Source of the DNA: Natronocalculus amylovorans
Lineage (GTDB): Archaea > Halobacteriota > Halobacteria > Halobacteriales > Haloferacaceae
Reading direction: 5' to 3'
Length of the DNA: 64,000 bases
NCBI RefSeq assembly: GCF_023638035.1
Contig: NZ_JAKRVX010000010.1
Coordinates: forward strand, 1-64,000
The translations under genes and the position numbers were made by a program. A model generated the notes under the pieces. That model saw only the letters and a list, made by a program, of their open reading frames with translations, was not told where the DNA came from and did not search any database. Of this stretch, positions 27,668 to 37,360 are shown piece after piece (the stretch's first letter is position 1; each line of letters starts with the position of its first letter).

Positions 27668-28438
27668 CTAGAGCTCTATTTGATCCAATTGCCATTCACC
27701 ATCACGCAAATGTACTGATGTCGATCGGTTTGCTGCATTCCATAACGGCGTAAAAAGTTGTTCAACTTGTTTACGGATGTATTCTTGAGACAGATCGCTA
27801 TTATTTGTTCTTTATATTTCTACCACCGGTGTTCTAATTAAGTCACCCTCTACCGTTGGTTGGTCAAAATGATCACCTGTCATCAACTTATTACCGCTAA
27901 AATTACGACATGTTAGTATTACTAACACCTTGGAATCTTTTGTTTGTTCTATATTATCAATATACCATTTTATTAGGGCAATAAGGCCTTGTTCAAAACG
28001 GCTTGTTGCGAAGTTAATTGACTCATTTTTTCTGGATTTAGCGGACAGTCTCGTACTCAATGATTCAAGGATACCATGGCGATCAACGCGTGTATATGCT
28101 AAATTTCCTGTTTGACTTTCTTGTTCTTTTGCAATAAACCCTGTTGCACAGTAGCGTGCTATAGTGTTCAAACTCCACTTTTTGCCTCTTCGTAGAATTG
28201 GGATCTTTGATCTATTCTCAACAAATGAGGGGATCTCAATATGATCGTCCTCTGCTGTTTTCAAGAATTTTTCACATCCAATATGTACGTTAACTATACC
28301 ATGATCAAACCCCGGTATCGAATCGTGACTTTTTCGCATCGCGTCTTCACGCATATAATGGTATTCTTTAAATGTCTCAATTTCTGAGTTACAGAACCGT
28401 TTTGCGTCGTGGATCTCGCGAATGGGGTCACCAAACAT
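27668..28438 (-). pseudogene. Unknown protein gene interrupted by an in-frame TAA
   Basis: A leftward gene with ATG at 28438 encodes 208 aa to a TAA at 27812-27814. The same frame then stays open for 47 more codons to a TAG at 27668-27670. The extra peptide looks like real protein (SDLSQEYIRKQVEQLF, then a Trp-containing C-terminus), so the TAA may be a nonsense mutation or a readthrough site. The main part is basic to neutral, AT-rich and without recognised motifs; it has no signal or membrane segment. CGATCG is nearly absent, unlike the flanking origin. An acquired gene, possibly dying. Confidence 0.5.
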
Positions 28439-28956
28439 ATTATTTTATTTACACACTTACGTGTGATAAATCTCACAGCTAGTCGAGAAACAGTAATTTG
28501 TAAGCATAGCCTCTATTGAAAATATATCTATCTCTGGCCGATTTGAGACCGGAACACGACCTACCAGGTTAATAGTATATTGTGTCTAGTCGACACTGAC
28601 ACATTTCGACGAAAATAGCGACTACTGGCTGGTGTTGCCACTCACGATTTTCGAACCGGAGTGTAGCCTACTCCCCTAATCTACAGGTCGCATCGCGTGA
28701 CCACAGCTGCGACCATGACCTCGAAGCCGATCAACGGCTCACCAGCGAACTTCATGCCGAGCCGGAAGGGTGGTCCCTTCGAATTTATCTGCGACCTCGT
28801 CCAGCAATCCTATGATGAGTAAGTCATTCTGTGTACGCTTCATCGACTCAATAGAGTTCTACTTCTAATAGTATTTACAGACTTAATTAGTACGTATCTA
28901 TACACATGTATTGTACATAAAGACTTATTTCCATCAACAGACAATCTAGACTTAGT
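28439..28956. other. Gene-poor stretch with a GC-rich remnant
   Basis: No intact gene is visible. A GC-rich patch at about 28667-28822 stays open in one rightward frame and encodes about 50 protein-like residues. These include a GGPFEFICDLV segment, ending in a TAA at 28820. I read it as the tail of a deleted gene, since composition changes sharply on both sides. The rest is AT-rich and may hold the promoter of the gene at 28957. Confidence 0.35.
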
Positions 28957-29394
28957 ATGAGTAGAAAATTGGCTGAGGCTTTAGGTGCTTCCAACTCTGA
29001 AGATGACCTCCGCCGATTTGAGGAGCTCATGAATCAGGATGTGAAGCCAAAGGAAAGCTTTGAGGAGTTTAGTGAACGCTATTCTCCTGAGAAATCGCGC
29101 TCTCCGGAATCTATCAGGAAATCCAGCCTTCCAGAATGTTTAGTCCAAAATTTCTTTAGCCCCATTAATAGAAGAGAATCTCCTATAGATATGATCGGAG
29201 ATGAACTTGGCATAACCATGGCGAAACATTCCAACATAGATTTGTCCATTGATTCATTAGAACCTCGTCTATATTTGACAGATGATACTGTTGATCCAGA
29301 AATATTTAATTCTCCATCGGCGATGTTCAACATCAATATATTTATGAAAGACGAAGATGAACTAAATTCATCTCGTGATCATAGATCTCCCTGA
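28957..29394 (+). CDS. Putative antitoxin partner of the PIN protein
   Basis: 145 aa, acidic, Ser/Glu-rich and probably largely disordered, with a basic SPEKSRSPESIRKSS patch in the middle. It overlaps the PIN-like gene by 20 bp. Small acidic protein upstream of a PIN nuclease with overlapping frames is the usual VapBC layout, though this protein is longer than most VapB and shows no clear AbrB or RHH domain. Both genes are AT-rich compared with the backbone. Confidence 0.45.
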   Translation: MSRKLAEALGASNSEDDLRRFEELMNQDVKPKESFEEFSERYSPEKSRSPESIRKSSLPECLVQNFFSPINRRESPIDMIGDELGITMAKHSNIDLSIDSLEPRLYLTDDTVDPEIFNSPSAMFNINIFMKDEDELNSSRDHRSP

Positions 29395-30010
29395 TTCGAA
29401 TATTCTTATTCAAGCAATTGTTTGGGATAATAGTAAAGCGGAAGACTATTTGTACGACATTGTTAGAGCAAAGAGATACGCATATATTCCAAGGTATGTG
29501 ATTGTTGAGACATATAACAAATCGACTGTAGCTTCAAGCAAGCGGGGCGAAAGTCATTGTTTGGATATGCTAGAATACCTACATAGTCTGGATACAACGT
29601 TAATGGCAAATCCAAGAAATGTTCTCGGCCATTCTCGGTTCTACCAATATTATACTGAATGGAATGATTATTCTGTTACACCAAATAACCTTAGTAATGT
29701 ACGGAATAGTTCGATGGCACTAATTCTAAGTGATATTTTAGATAATTTAGAGCGTAAAGACGCACCTATCTTAGCAGAAGCACATAAAATTTGTCGGTTG
29801 TCTGAACCAGCTGTCCTAACCAAACTGGGGGGCCAAAGTGAAGACGATCTATATAAACATCAGGAAGAGATGGTCTTTGCAGCGAAATTGGCTTCTAACA
29901 GTATATATGATCTGGATTGCCGGATCCATACTAATGATGAGGATTTTTCGGACGTCGATCCATCACAGATCGGTATTGATAATGTGGTGATTAAAGAAGT
30001 CGACCTATAA
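29375..30010 (+). CDS. PIN-domain-like RNase, putative toxin
   Basis: 211 aa with a GTG start inside the upstream gene. The N-terminus has a hydrophobic strand and an Asp (IIDLPDSNILIQAIV), an acidic/Thr site follows (VIVETYNKS), and the C-terminal part has DLDCRIHTNDEDFSDVD. This acidic pattern fits a PIN nuclease active site. At 211 aa it is longer than a typical VapC (about 130), with a helical insertion in the middle. Target RNA unknown. Confidence 0.5.
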   Translation: MIIDLPDSNILIQAIVWDNSKAEDYLYDIVRAKRYAYIPRYVIVETYNKSTVASSKRGESHCLDMLEYLHSLDTTLMANPRNVLGHSRFYQYYTEWNDYSVTPNNLSNVRNSSMALILSDILDNLERKDAPILAEAHKICRLSEPAVLTKLGGQSEDDLYKHQEEMVFAAKLASNSIYDLDCRIHTNDEDFSDVDPSQIGIDNVVIKEVDL

Positions 30011-30390
30011 TTGCTATCTGTGTATGTAGATATTGGACTCTTCCTCTTAATCGGCTAATCCACTCCGACAATCGTTAGACATCAATATTCTAATAATGTC
30101 ACCGGTTGGCGTGCAAGATACAATGCGCATATGTGGCACAAACCATAGAACTCAAATGGGGGTCCGTCTGATCATTAAGTATCAGCGGTTTCAAATTGCT
30201 CATACTTCCCGAAAACGACGCGAACGGAGTAAAACCATCACACTGAACAAAAGGAACAGTAGAGCGTGATCACCGACTCATCCTCTGCATCTTGCACGGC
30301 TATGTTTGTCGATTTTGAATATCCGTTGTTTCGCTGTCTTCGATAAGAGTCACATGTTAATGCGACTGCCACCGACTAGCGACTGAATGA

Positions 30391-30869
30391 GTTCGGACGC
30401 TTCACACCTACGCTCTCCTCGCTGCGACTTACCAGACTTCAACACTTTACACGCACGCGAGAGACTGGTGCGAAACGTTCAGCGATGAATGGATGCTTCT
30501 CTGTGCCAACGGCCTCGACGATCCCGGCAGCGCCGTAGCAACCCCACTCAGCAAAGATGCAAAACGCCTTCCCAAGCTGTCGACTTCGATGCACGAGAGC
30601 TGGGCTGGGAGGAAGAGGCCACGATCTACGTCCTCGCTGATCCGGAAATGTTGGATAAACCGACCGGTGATGTGTTTCGTCGCTCACTACGAGTTGCCCT
30701 CGAACGGTTGGCTGATCAAGTAATCTTCCCGTTCGACCACATCGACGCCGACCAACGTGGCGGGTGGCTGGTAGCCTGCTTGGAAGATGGCGAGATCAAG
30801 AATCCGAAGAAGAAATACAGTGTCGACAGAGGGTCCGATCCAGAGCAGCGAGACTTGAGTTCATTCTAG
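30391..30869 (+). pseudogene. Frameshifted remnant of an unknown gene
   Basis: One rightward frame reads protein-like from 30391 (LHTYALLAATYQTSTLYTH, then FSDEWMLLCANGLDD) to about 30575. A second frame takes over at about 30579 (DFDARELGWEEEATIYVLAD, then a VFRRSLRVALERLADQVI helix) and stops at 30867. The change of frame inside continuous protein-like sequence points to a 1-bp indel. The region is GC-rich compared with 30011-30300, which has no gene. Flanking stretches 30011-30390 and 30870-31175 hold nothing else I can support. Confidence 0.45.
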
Positions 30870-31175
30870 TAACCTGGCAGCTCTCTGTATCGAGATTTTG
30901 ATATGTGTGTGCTAATCAGTTGTTTCAGCTGTTGGGCCATGAATTCAAGCTATGCTTATCTAAGGCGTTTCTCGATTAGCTGGACCTCAGCTTTTGTATA
31001 TCGATATATGATTTACACTACAAGTTACATTATCTACCCATATTTTACTAAATCCATTTGTCTGTAGTAGACAAATGCCTCAGCAGAAGTATTATTAAAT
31101 TGGAAGATCGACTGAAGATATCGAAAATGCCAAACTCAGAACCCACCCACCACGCAGTTTTAGGGTTACACAGCG

Positions 31176-32414
31176 GTGATTCACGTGAGTGATCAAATCA
31201 ACTGGAGCCGAATGTCTCTCGAAGAGCTCACTACATTCTACCACACCCAGATCGAACCCACAATGGAACGCCACGGACTCGATCCGACAACCGATCGGCC
31301 GTCTTACAGCTGGCTCACCGAGCACGGATACAGCGGGATCGCGTATACACTCCGAGAACACCACAACCTCACGATCGGCGAGTTTGTAACCCAGGTTGTC
31401 GGGGTCACACCCCGGGAGTCAGATGGATACGAGTGGGGGATCGATGATCAAGACACGATCGAGTACTTAGAACAGTACCTCTCCTCCCGAAAACGTCGAC
31501 ACCAACTCGCTGATTCGACGATCGCCTCGAAACGATCGCGACTCGCACGATACGTGCGTACGTATGAAGCACTTCACGGCGATGCTGCGTTAGTTGGACA
31601 CGTTGAGTCACTCGATACGCAAACCCAAGAGATCACACGGGCAATCGAGGTCTTTGACCAGCTCAACGAAGAACTCAATAGCGATGACTCCAAGCAATCT
31701 CACCTGGCTGATCTCAACGACTGGTATATGTGGCTGCAAAACCGGGCGATAGCAGCGTTCAATCCGGCTCCCAACGTCGCCAGTGAATTCAGCAGAGGCT
31801 GGAATCCAGACACCGAAACAAAGCCGGCACTGTCTGCTGCACAGATCCGATCGCTTGTCGCTGCAGCAGAGACAACCGACGAGCGCTTTATTGTGACTGC
31901 ACTCGGTGCTTGGGGGCTTCGTCGTGGTGAAGTCGCAGCGCTCCATGTGTCACAGTTCGTTCCAAACGCGGATCCACCACGAGTTGAGTTCGATGAACGA
32001 AAGAATGGACCCTCAGACGTCCAGCTACTCTTCGGCCTGGAGGCATACTACGATCGCGTCGATGAGATGGAGACCTCCGAATGGAACGGGTATCTGTTAC
32101 CATCTTCAAGTTCGAAAAGCGGACACATCCATCCTGGAACGGTGAACGATCGGTTCCGGCGGATTGCCGATCGAGCTGAAGTTCGCCTCGAAGGAGAAAG
32201 ACCAACACCACACGCGTGCCGCCGATTCTGGTACAATGCCTATCAGAGTGCTGTTCAGGAATTACACGATCGGATCGAGCCGATTGCTGACGATCAAGGT
32301 AGCCGATCGACACAGGTCGTTATTGACGAATATTTGGGAAAAGAGGAAGCACGGCAAGTTCGCCGAGAATTAATGCACGACGCTCTCTCAGAAGCGTTTA
32401 TTGCTGAGAAATAA
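31176..32414 (+). CDS. Tyrosine recombinase / integrase
   Basis: 412 aa. GTG start at 31176; other starts are GTG 31185 and ATG 31212. An N-terminal SAM-like core-binding region (about 85-180) is followed by the catalytic domain: the first Arg in GLRRGEVAAL (about 248), HACRRF giving His-x-x-Arg (about 346-349), and the nucleophile Tyr in VIDEYLG (about 384). The Lys/beta-hairpin region around EFDERKNG is also in place. It may resolve plasmid multimers or integrate an element. No att-site pair was found nearby; CGATCG content matches the backbone. Confidence 0.8.
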   Translation: MIHVSDQINWSRMSLEELTTFYHTQIEPTMERHGLDPTTDRPSYSWLTEHGYSGIAYTLREHHNLTIGEFVTQVVGVTPRESDGYEWGIDDQDTIEYLEQYLSSRKRRHQLADSTIASKRSRLARYVRTYEALHGDAALVGHVESLDTQTQEITRAIEVFDQLNEELNSDDSKQSHLADLNDWYMWLQNRAIAAFNPAPNVASEFSRGWNPDTETKPALSAAQIRSLVAAAETTDERFIVTALGAWGLRRGEVAALHVSQFVPNADPPRVEFDERKNGPSDVQLLFGLEAYYDRVDEMETSEWNGYLLPSSSSKSGHIHPGTVNDRFRRIADRAEVRLEGERPTPHACRRFWYNAYQSAVQELHDRIEPIADDQGSRSTQVVIDEYLGKEEARQVRRELMHDALSEAFIAEK

Positions 32415-32509
32415 GTGTGAACCGCTGTATAAGATAGAGGATGTATACAGCAAGGTGCTCCTGTTGCCTTTATCAGCTGATTGAGCCGATTTCAGAGACT
32501 TTTGGTATT

Positions 32510-34102
32510 TCAGTCATATGCTCTCTCAAATTCGATGAAATTTTGGAGAATATCGAATAAAATGATAATTGACATTCCCCACGCAGCGTGACGGTAAGGG
32601 AGATATCCATGGGCAATTTTATTCCGAACATTTTGACCACCAAGATCAACATAACGATATCGGAGATACGCAATCCAAGATTCATCGACCTCCCCTTCAA
32701 TTTGGTAGAGAAGGCTACCGAACGATCTCCTACCGAGTCCTCCAGTCTCTCCATCTCTGCTCAGGATACTCTTACCATTCTCGGCTGCCAATTCCCGAAT
32801 CACTGCTTCCAACTGAGTCATCCCTAAATGGACTGCTGCTGAATGATTATGCTCAAACAGATGGATCACAAAATCTGTGAGATAGGCGTGGGTATCTGTT
32901 GAGAGTACCTTTCGCTCGTTAATTAGCACGAAGAGATCGCCTTGACTGATGAGCCCTCGGTTTTGAAGCCGGTAGTAGATTGCCTGACGGATGTTTTGTA
33001 CGAACTGGATCATGGCACCATAGCTTGGTGGGAATTCTGTTGTTCCATCTTCTTGTGAATATGACTCGCCAGCTTCTGTTATCGTCCTTCTTTGGACATG
33101 ATTCATAATCCCATCTTCTGCTATCTTCTGAGCTTGTTCAATGTCGGGGACGAACATATCATGATTAAGAAGCCACTTGAGGGCGAATATCGCATGTCGT
33201 CGTTTCCTATGCTTTCTGAATGATTCGATAAAATCCTCTAATTCTTGATCTAGCTCTTCAATTTCCTCTTCTGATGGCTCATGGACGATCTCTCCCATCT
33301 GTTCAATGCTTTTCTTGTTTCCATCTATGAAATCATGTTCCCAAGTTACCCGTTGTTCTTCCCCAATCCACGCGTCACATTCGACTATCGCTTCTTTCGC
33401 GCAATTTGCCCGTAGAGAGTTTTTGTTTGTTGATTTGAGTTCGATTATTTCGTCAGCATACGATTTGATGATGGCAGTCCTTGGTATCCCCTTATCAATG
33501 CCCTCGTCATCCCGGATCCTGAGATTTATCCGCCAAAGCTTTCGACAAGTTTGGTAGTTCCCTGCTTCACCCGCCTTCTCAGCCTGTTTTTCTATATACT
33601 GACTCAGTATATCAATCGCTGTAGTTCCAGATATAGTCTCAATATTCTGTTCAATTTCTTCAAGAATATCAAAACTATGCCCTACTGGTAACGAGTTCTC
33701 TTTCTTTTTTTCATTTAGGAACAGTAATCCAAAATATATCTCTGCTTTCAATTCTTCTGTATGATTCAGATCACTCAGTAAAGCAATTCGTTCTACCATT
33801 AATGTCGGAAGTAGACTGTCCCATCCCTCTGATATTGCAAGGTCGATTGCGTCTCTAAGATTTTTTTTAGCGAGTTTCGCCCCATTGGGATAATCGTCAT
33901 TCTCAATCCATCTGGAGAGGCCAACGAGAAACTCGATTAATGGATGTTCAAAATCACATTCTTGAATCTCCTCTCGGAGTTGTTTTGGTGAACGCCCCCA
34001 GTCATTGTTCAATTCTCTAATTGAAGATGATAATTCAATATCGAACCGTGAATTTTCTGACCCATTTTCGAGGAGAGACTGTAGCTCTTCAGCAAGACGC
34101 AT
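32510..34102 (-). CDS. Large helical protein with a C-terminal HEPN-like RNase motif
   Basis: 530 aa, almost all helical and acidic. Near the C-terminus VRNKIAHGYL gives the R-x4-H motif (Arg about 493, His about 498) that HEPN ribonucleases use for catalysis; the context resembles the DUF4209 type. A preceding LGMTQLEAVIRELAAENG helix fits the HEPN fold. HEPN proteins are common effectors in abortive infection and toxin systems. The gene is convergent with the integrase, AT-rich and has almost no CGATCG, so it is likely acquired. No partner gene is adjacent on the same strand. Confidence 0.55.
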   Translation of the reverse strand: MRLAEELQSLLENGSENSRFDIELSSSIRELNNDWGRSPKQLREEIQECDFEHPLIEFLVGLSRWIENDDYPNGAKLAKKNLRDAIDLAISEGWDSLLPTLMVERIALLSDLNHTEELKAEIYFGLLFLNEKKKENSLPVGHSFDILEEIEQNIETISGTTAIDILSQYIEKQAEKAGEAGNYQTCRKLWRINLRIRDDEGIDKGIPRTAIIKSYADEIIELKSTNKNSLRANCAKEAIVECDAWIGEEQRVTWEHDFIDGNKKSIEQMGEIVHEPSEEEIEELDQELEDFIESFRKHRKRRHAIFALKWLLNHDMFVPDIEQAQKIAEDGIMNHVQRRTITEAGESYSQEDGTTEFPPSYGAMIQFVQNIRQAIYYRLQNRGLISQGDLFVLINERKVLSTDTHAYLTDFVIHLFEHNHSAAVHLGMTQLEAVIRELAAENGKSILSRDGETGGLGRRSFGSLLYQIEGEVDESWIAYLRYRYVDLGGQNVRNKIAHGYLPYRHAAWGMSIIILFDILQNFIEFERAYD

Positions 34103-34313
34103 TAGTTATTTCCAAGTAGATACTGTTCACTAATCATGCTACCGCTCAATAAGTACATTCTGCACCCTGTATACAGCACGACGTTTTTGTCATAGCTAAA
34201 GGCTTTCAACAGAGCCGCTGATCTCTATATCTCTGAACCAACCCCGCCTTATTTGTCTATTCTATCTAACAATTAACTAAGAGATCGCCAATAACGACGA
34301 TCTCGAAGCAGCG

Positions 34314-35123
34314 ATGACGCACACCCCAAACAAGACAGACGATAGTTGCAACGCCAATCAAAACATCTCGATCGAGTGGGACGCACTCTCTGGATTTCAA
34401 CGCGATCTCCTCCGATCGATCGCTCGGCTCCATTCAACAAATACTGAAAAGAAAGGGCTCGCAATTCTTAATGAGCTGAGCGATCGATACGGATCAAAGG
34501 TCAACCACGGCCGTCTCTACCCAAATTTGGATACACTCGTTGAGAGTGGGTTGATCGAGAAATCCACACTCGACAAACGAACGAACCAGTACGAACTGAC
34601 TGACGCTGGCCGATCGCTCTTGGAGCATCACGCACGTGAGGTAATCGAGGAACTCTCAGCGTACTCGATCGACGTTACGGACCGCAATGTCGAGTCTCCA
34701 CAACCGGCAGTGACTGATGGGGGTCAGAAAGAGTATCCAGAGTGGCTTCCAGAGGCATATGACCCTACTAAACCACTTCGAGACCGGCTCCCGATAATAG
34801 CAGATATTGATGGTGGAATTGAGCTCCATGTTTGTGACAATCAGGGAGTAATCGAGATTGTTGGTGGTCCAATGTATTTTGATGAGTATGCAAACGGGAC
34901 GCTAATCCTCAAAGCAGGAACTGGTAGCACTGTGAGAGACAGTTGGGACTATGAAATTGTTGTGCCTAGCAACTCTGACCACTCTTCTCAACTTAAGAAA
35001 GTGAACCCAGATCAAGATGTTGTGGCATATGAAAACACAAAACGAACTCTTCTGAAAAATATCGATGTACGGCTCTATGGCGTTGACGATGATCAGCTTT
35101 CCAACTGCGAGAGGAAGCAATGA
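34314..35123 (+). CDS. PadR-like winged-helix regulator
   Basis: 269 aa. Residues about 20-100 are a PadR-type winged helix (DLLRSIARL, then a YPNLDTLVESGLIEKS segment, then YELTDAGRSLLEHHA). The C-terminal 150 residues form a separate unknown domain. It is the first gene of a rightward run of nine overlapping genes and probably controls it. CGATCG is very frequent in the first half and rare in the second, which could mean a domain fusion. Confidence 0.65.
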   Translation: MTHTPNKTDDSCNANQNISIEWDALSGFQRDLLRSIARLHSTNTEKKGLAILNELSDRYGSKVNHGRLYPNLDTLVESGLIEKSTLDKRTNQYELTDAGRSLLEHHAREVIEELSAYSIDVTDRNVESPQPAVTDGGQKEYPEWLPEAYDPTKPLRDRLPIIADIDGGIELHVCDNQGVIEIVGGPMYFDEYANGTLILKAGTGSTVRDSWDYEIVVPSNSDHSSQLKKVNPDQDVVAYENTKRTLLKNIDVRLYGVDDDQLSNCERKQ

Positions 35124-35395
35124 ACCCAAAACACGCCGATCGGCTCACGGTGCTGCATGATGGAGAGGAGATTGAGGTCTTCAATTGGGTCAATATCGAA
35201 CAACCATCAGTTGTCCGTGGAATCGGTCAAATTGAACAGTTCGACCCCCAGATTGGTGCTGGTGACAGCCCCACTACTCCAGATGCAGTTACTGATTGGG
35301 TCGCAGAACTGTTGGACGCAGAGTATCACATCAATGTGGAACGCCTTGGAATAGAAGTTGTTGACGTTGAATCTGAGGAGGTTCACGTTCTATGA
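35120..35395 (+). CDS. Small hypothetical protein, 91 aa
   Basis: Starts within the regulator stop (ATGA). Acidic, mixed alpha/beta, no signal or Cys motif. Unknown. Overlaps the following gene by 4 bp. Confidence 0.5.
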   Translation: MNPKHADRLTVLHDGEEIEVFNWVNIEQPSVVRGIGQIEQFDPQIGAGDSPTTPDAVTDWVAELLDAEYHINVERLGIEVVDVESEEVHVL

Positions 35396-35814
35396 GCAGC
35401 GATCGGGATGCAAGGCTGAAAGGAGACGAACAGCAACCGTACAGTAAGCGCGATGCAGCTGTGGCTGCCCAGTTCGCAGACCGCAGTATGCCTGGAACCG
35501 AGCCGCCATTGATGAAGCTCGCTGTGAGAGCTAGCGCGGTTGCCGTAGATCGTTGGGGTGTGGAGCTTGAAGCGGATGAGCAAGCCCACAGACACTTCAA
35601 CCATGTTCTTGAAGACACGGTGATAGACACTCTACGACACTACAGCGACGAAGACTCTCACGTAGAGGGTATCACAGAACTCGTGTTCGAGGGTAGGCCA
35701 ATCAGTAGTTCTGATTTGCTCGATGCCGCTGCGGAAGTGACCGATGTAATCGAGCAAGAGGGAAGGGTCGAACGCAACTCTCCCGGCGGACTTGTTGAGG
35801 AGGTCGACCAATGA
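35392..35814 (+). CDS. Hypothetical protein, 140 aa
   Basis: Four-base overlaps on both sides. Acidic and helical; the region around residues 45-60 (MKLAVRASAVAVDRWGVEL) is amphipathic. The C-terminal half resembles a small regulatory or DNA-binding helix bundle but matches no family I know. Confidence 0.5.
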   Translation: MSSDRDARLKGDEQQPYSKRDAAVAAQFADRSMPGTEPPLMKLAVRASAVAVDRWGVELEADEQAHRHFNHVLEDTVIDTLRHYSDEDSHVEGITELVFEGRPISSSDLLDAAAEVTDVIEQEGRVERNSPGGLVEEVDQ

Positions 35815-36014
35815 GTAACAGCGACGACGCGCGGCCTACAAACGACGACTATCAAAACAGCCCGGTCGTTTGTTCGGATTGCGGCGAGATTGTTGTCGTG
35901 ACCGAACCGGAAGACTGGAAGAATTTAGACGAGCAAGTGACGTTCGAGTGTGGCTGTGAGATCGGTAAGATAGCCGCCGTGAAACCCAGTTCTTGGGGGT
36001 TGCAGTTCCTATGA
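35811..36014 (+). CDS. Small zinc-ribbon-like protein, 67 aa
   Basis: CSDCGEIV (about 21-24) followed by a later CGC (about 46-48) gives a possible four-Cys zinc site. Four-base overlaps with both neighbours. Small single zinc-ribbon proteins of this kind are common in haloarchaeal plasmids and viruses. Confidence 0.5.
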   Translation: MSNSDDARPTNDDYQNSPVVCSDCGEIVVVTEPEDWKNLDEQVTFECGCEIGKIAAVKPSSWGLQFL

Positions 36015-36316
36015 GTTCTGAGCAATCCAGCGACGAAGTCAAACAGGCAAGTGAGGGAATAACCGTCAGCGAGTTGCTTGCTCACTGTGGATCAGCGAAC
36101 CACGACACGAACGAGACAACGATCCAAGATGCACTCGACGCTCTCGGAGAGGCGCATCCAGCAGTTGCGGGGAATCTCGTCGCACATCTGCGACGTGCGA
36201 TCGATCGATCAACGGAGTCGGACCGCGGAACGGCGAGTGGGTCAGAGCATCCCGAGTGGCACGATCATCTGAGACTGGCGAAAGAACAGAGCTACGAGGA
36301 GGGATACGATGTCTGA
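36011..36316 (+). CDS. Hypothetical protein, 101 aa
   Basis: The ATG at 36011 overlaps the previous stop. Helical, acidic, with an AHPAVAGNLVAHLRRAI helix near residue 50. Overlaps the next gene by 8 bp. Unknown. Confidence 0.5.
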   Translation: MSSEQSSDEVKQASEGITVSELLAHCGSANHDTNETTIQDALDALGEAHPAVAGNLVAHLRRAIDRSTESDRGTASGSEHPEWHDHLRLAKEQSYEEGYDV

Positions 36317-36557
36317 TAGGCTCGGAGACGAGATCGAACTTGCGGATGCTAACGAAGTCGATCGTGACCCGGTCCTCTCGCTCAGCGAGTGCCCCGAGTG
36401 CGGCCCTAACACGCTTGCGACCGTCCGGGTCGAGGACGCGATCTATATCGCATCCTGCTCGTCGTGCGACCACGAAGTACGTGCACCGGTTGTTATCAAA
36501 GACGGAACAGAGGTTGTGGCGTTTCAGGAACCAGTTCCCGAGGAGAATACACTATGA
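36309..36557 (+). CDS. Small zinc-ribbon protein, 82 aa
   Basis: CPECG near residue 28 and CSSC near residue 50 form a clear two-knuckle zinc ribbon. Probably nucleic-acid or protein binding. Overlaps both neighbours. Confidence 0.55.
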   Translation: MSDRLGDEIELADANEVDRDPVLSLSECPECGPNTLATVRVEDAIYIASCSSCDHEVRAPVVIKDGTEVVAFQEPVPEENTL

Positions 36558-36937
36558 GCGAAGGAAACATAACGATACGACAGAAGGCTGCAGCGGAGAG
36601 AGAATACCAGAGGGAACGTTCTGACGACAATCCCTTCATAGATATCGTCGACAATCTTCGGGCTGAAGGTCGATCATTTGAGGAAATACATTCTATTATC
36701 GACGAAGCCTACGATGCAGTCCAAGAAGCTTGGGGTAAAGAAATCACATTCCTCATCCCTGAATGGGAAGTGACTGCACTCGTCGATGACCAAAGCACAC
36801 CGAGTGGATACCGCTATAAGACGCACACCCGGACGGCAGAAACTGCCAAAGAAGCCGAGGATAGCGTTGAGGATTGGGTTGGATTCCCTGTTGATCGTGA
36901 CCAGACTGAGATGATCGGATATGTGGAGGTTTCGTAG
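36554..36937 (+). CDS. Hypothetical protein, 127 aa
   Basis: The ATG at 36554 overlaps the previous stop. The N-terminal half is helical and charged; the C-terminal half (FLIPEWEVTALVDDQSTP to the end) is beta-rich and could be a compact domain of its own. Unknown. Confidence 0.5.
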   Translation: MSEGNITIRQKAAAEREYQRERSDDNPFIDIVDNLRAEGRSFEEIHSIIDEAYDAVQEAWGKEITFLIPEWEVTALVDDQSTPSGYRYKTHTRTAETAKEAEDSVEDWVGFPVDRDQTEMIGYVEVS

Positions 36938-37360
36938 ATGAGCGGCGATCGCATCTCAGACGATCACCCAACAATTCGGATGACAAACAAGGGTGTTGAA
37001 GTTCCAGAAGATCTGATTGGTCGGACAGGAACTGTTGTTGTTGTTCACGCAGATCTTGTTGTGAGACTTCAGTACGCCAGTGATGGTATCCAGGAATACG
37101 ATCGGAACTTGATTGCATTTCCACCAACCGATAACGACGTCGAGCATCCGATGGTCCCAAACGGCCACCTTCGGATTGATGGAAAGTTGTACCGTGTAAT
37201 CGACGATCGCGATCTCGACGAGTGCCCTGAATGTGGCTCAGACCAGGTTGCAGCGTGGGATATTCCCCCGAAATGCTATGGATGTGATACCGTGTTGGGC
37301 GATAAGTACTCACTCGTCACCGATGGTGGCATCTCTCGTTTTGATGGGAGACAACAATGA
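36938..37360 (+). CDS. Zinc-ribbon protein, 140 aa
   Basis: Starts directly after the previous stop. A beta-rich N-terminal domain is followed by CPECGSDQVAAWDIPPKCYGCD (written here as two knuckles, CPECG and CYGC) at about 92-113, a zinc ribbon. Overlaps the RHH gene by 4 bp. Possibly a nucleic-acid binding accessory protein of the plasmid. Confidence 0.5.
   Translation: MSGDRISDDHPTIRMTNKGVEVPEDLIGRTGTVVVVHADLVVRLQYASDGIQEYDRNLIAFPPTDNDVEHPMVPNGHLRIDGKLYRVIDDRDLDECPECGSDQVAAWDIPPKCYGCDTVLGDKYSLVTDGGISRFDGRQQ

Noticed and set aside
30439-30687. 82-aa leftward frame
   Set aside because: Opposite strand of the frameshifted remnant, which reads as protein in the plus direction.
31176-32414. 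Integrated element bounded by att sites around the recombinase
   Set aside because: No direct repeat pair or tRNA end was found on both sides.
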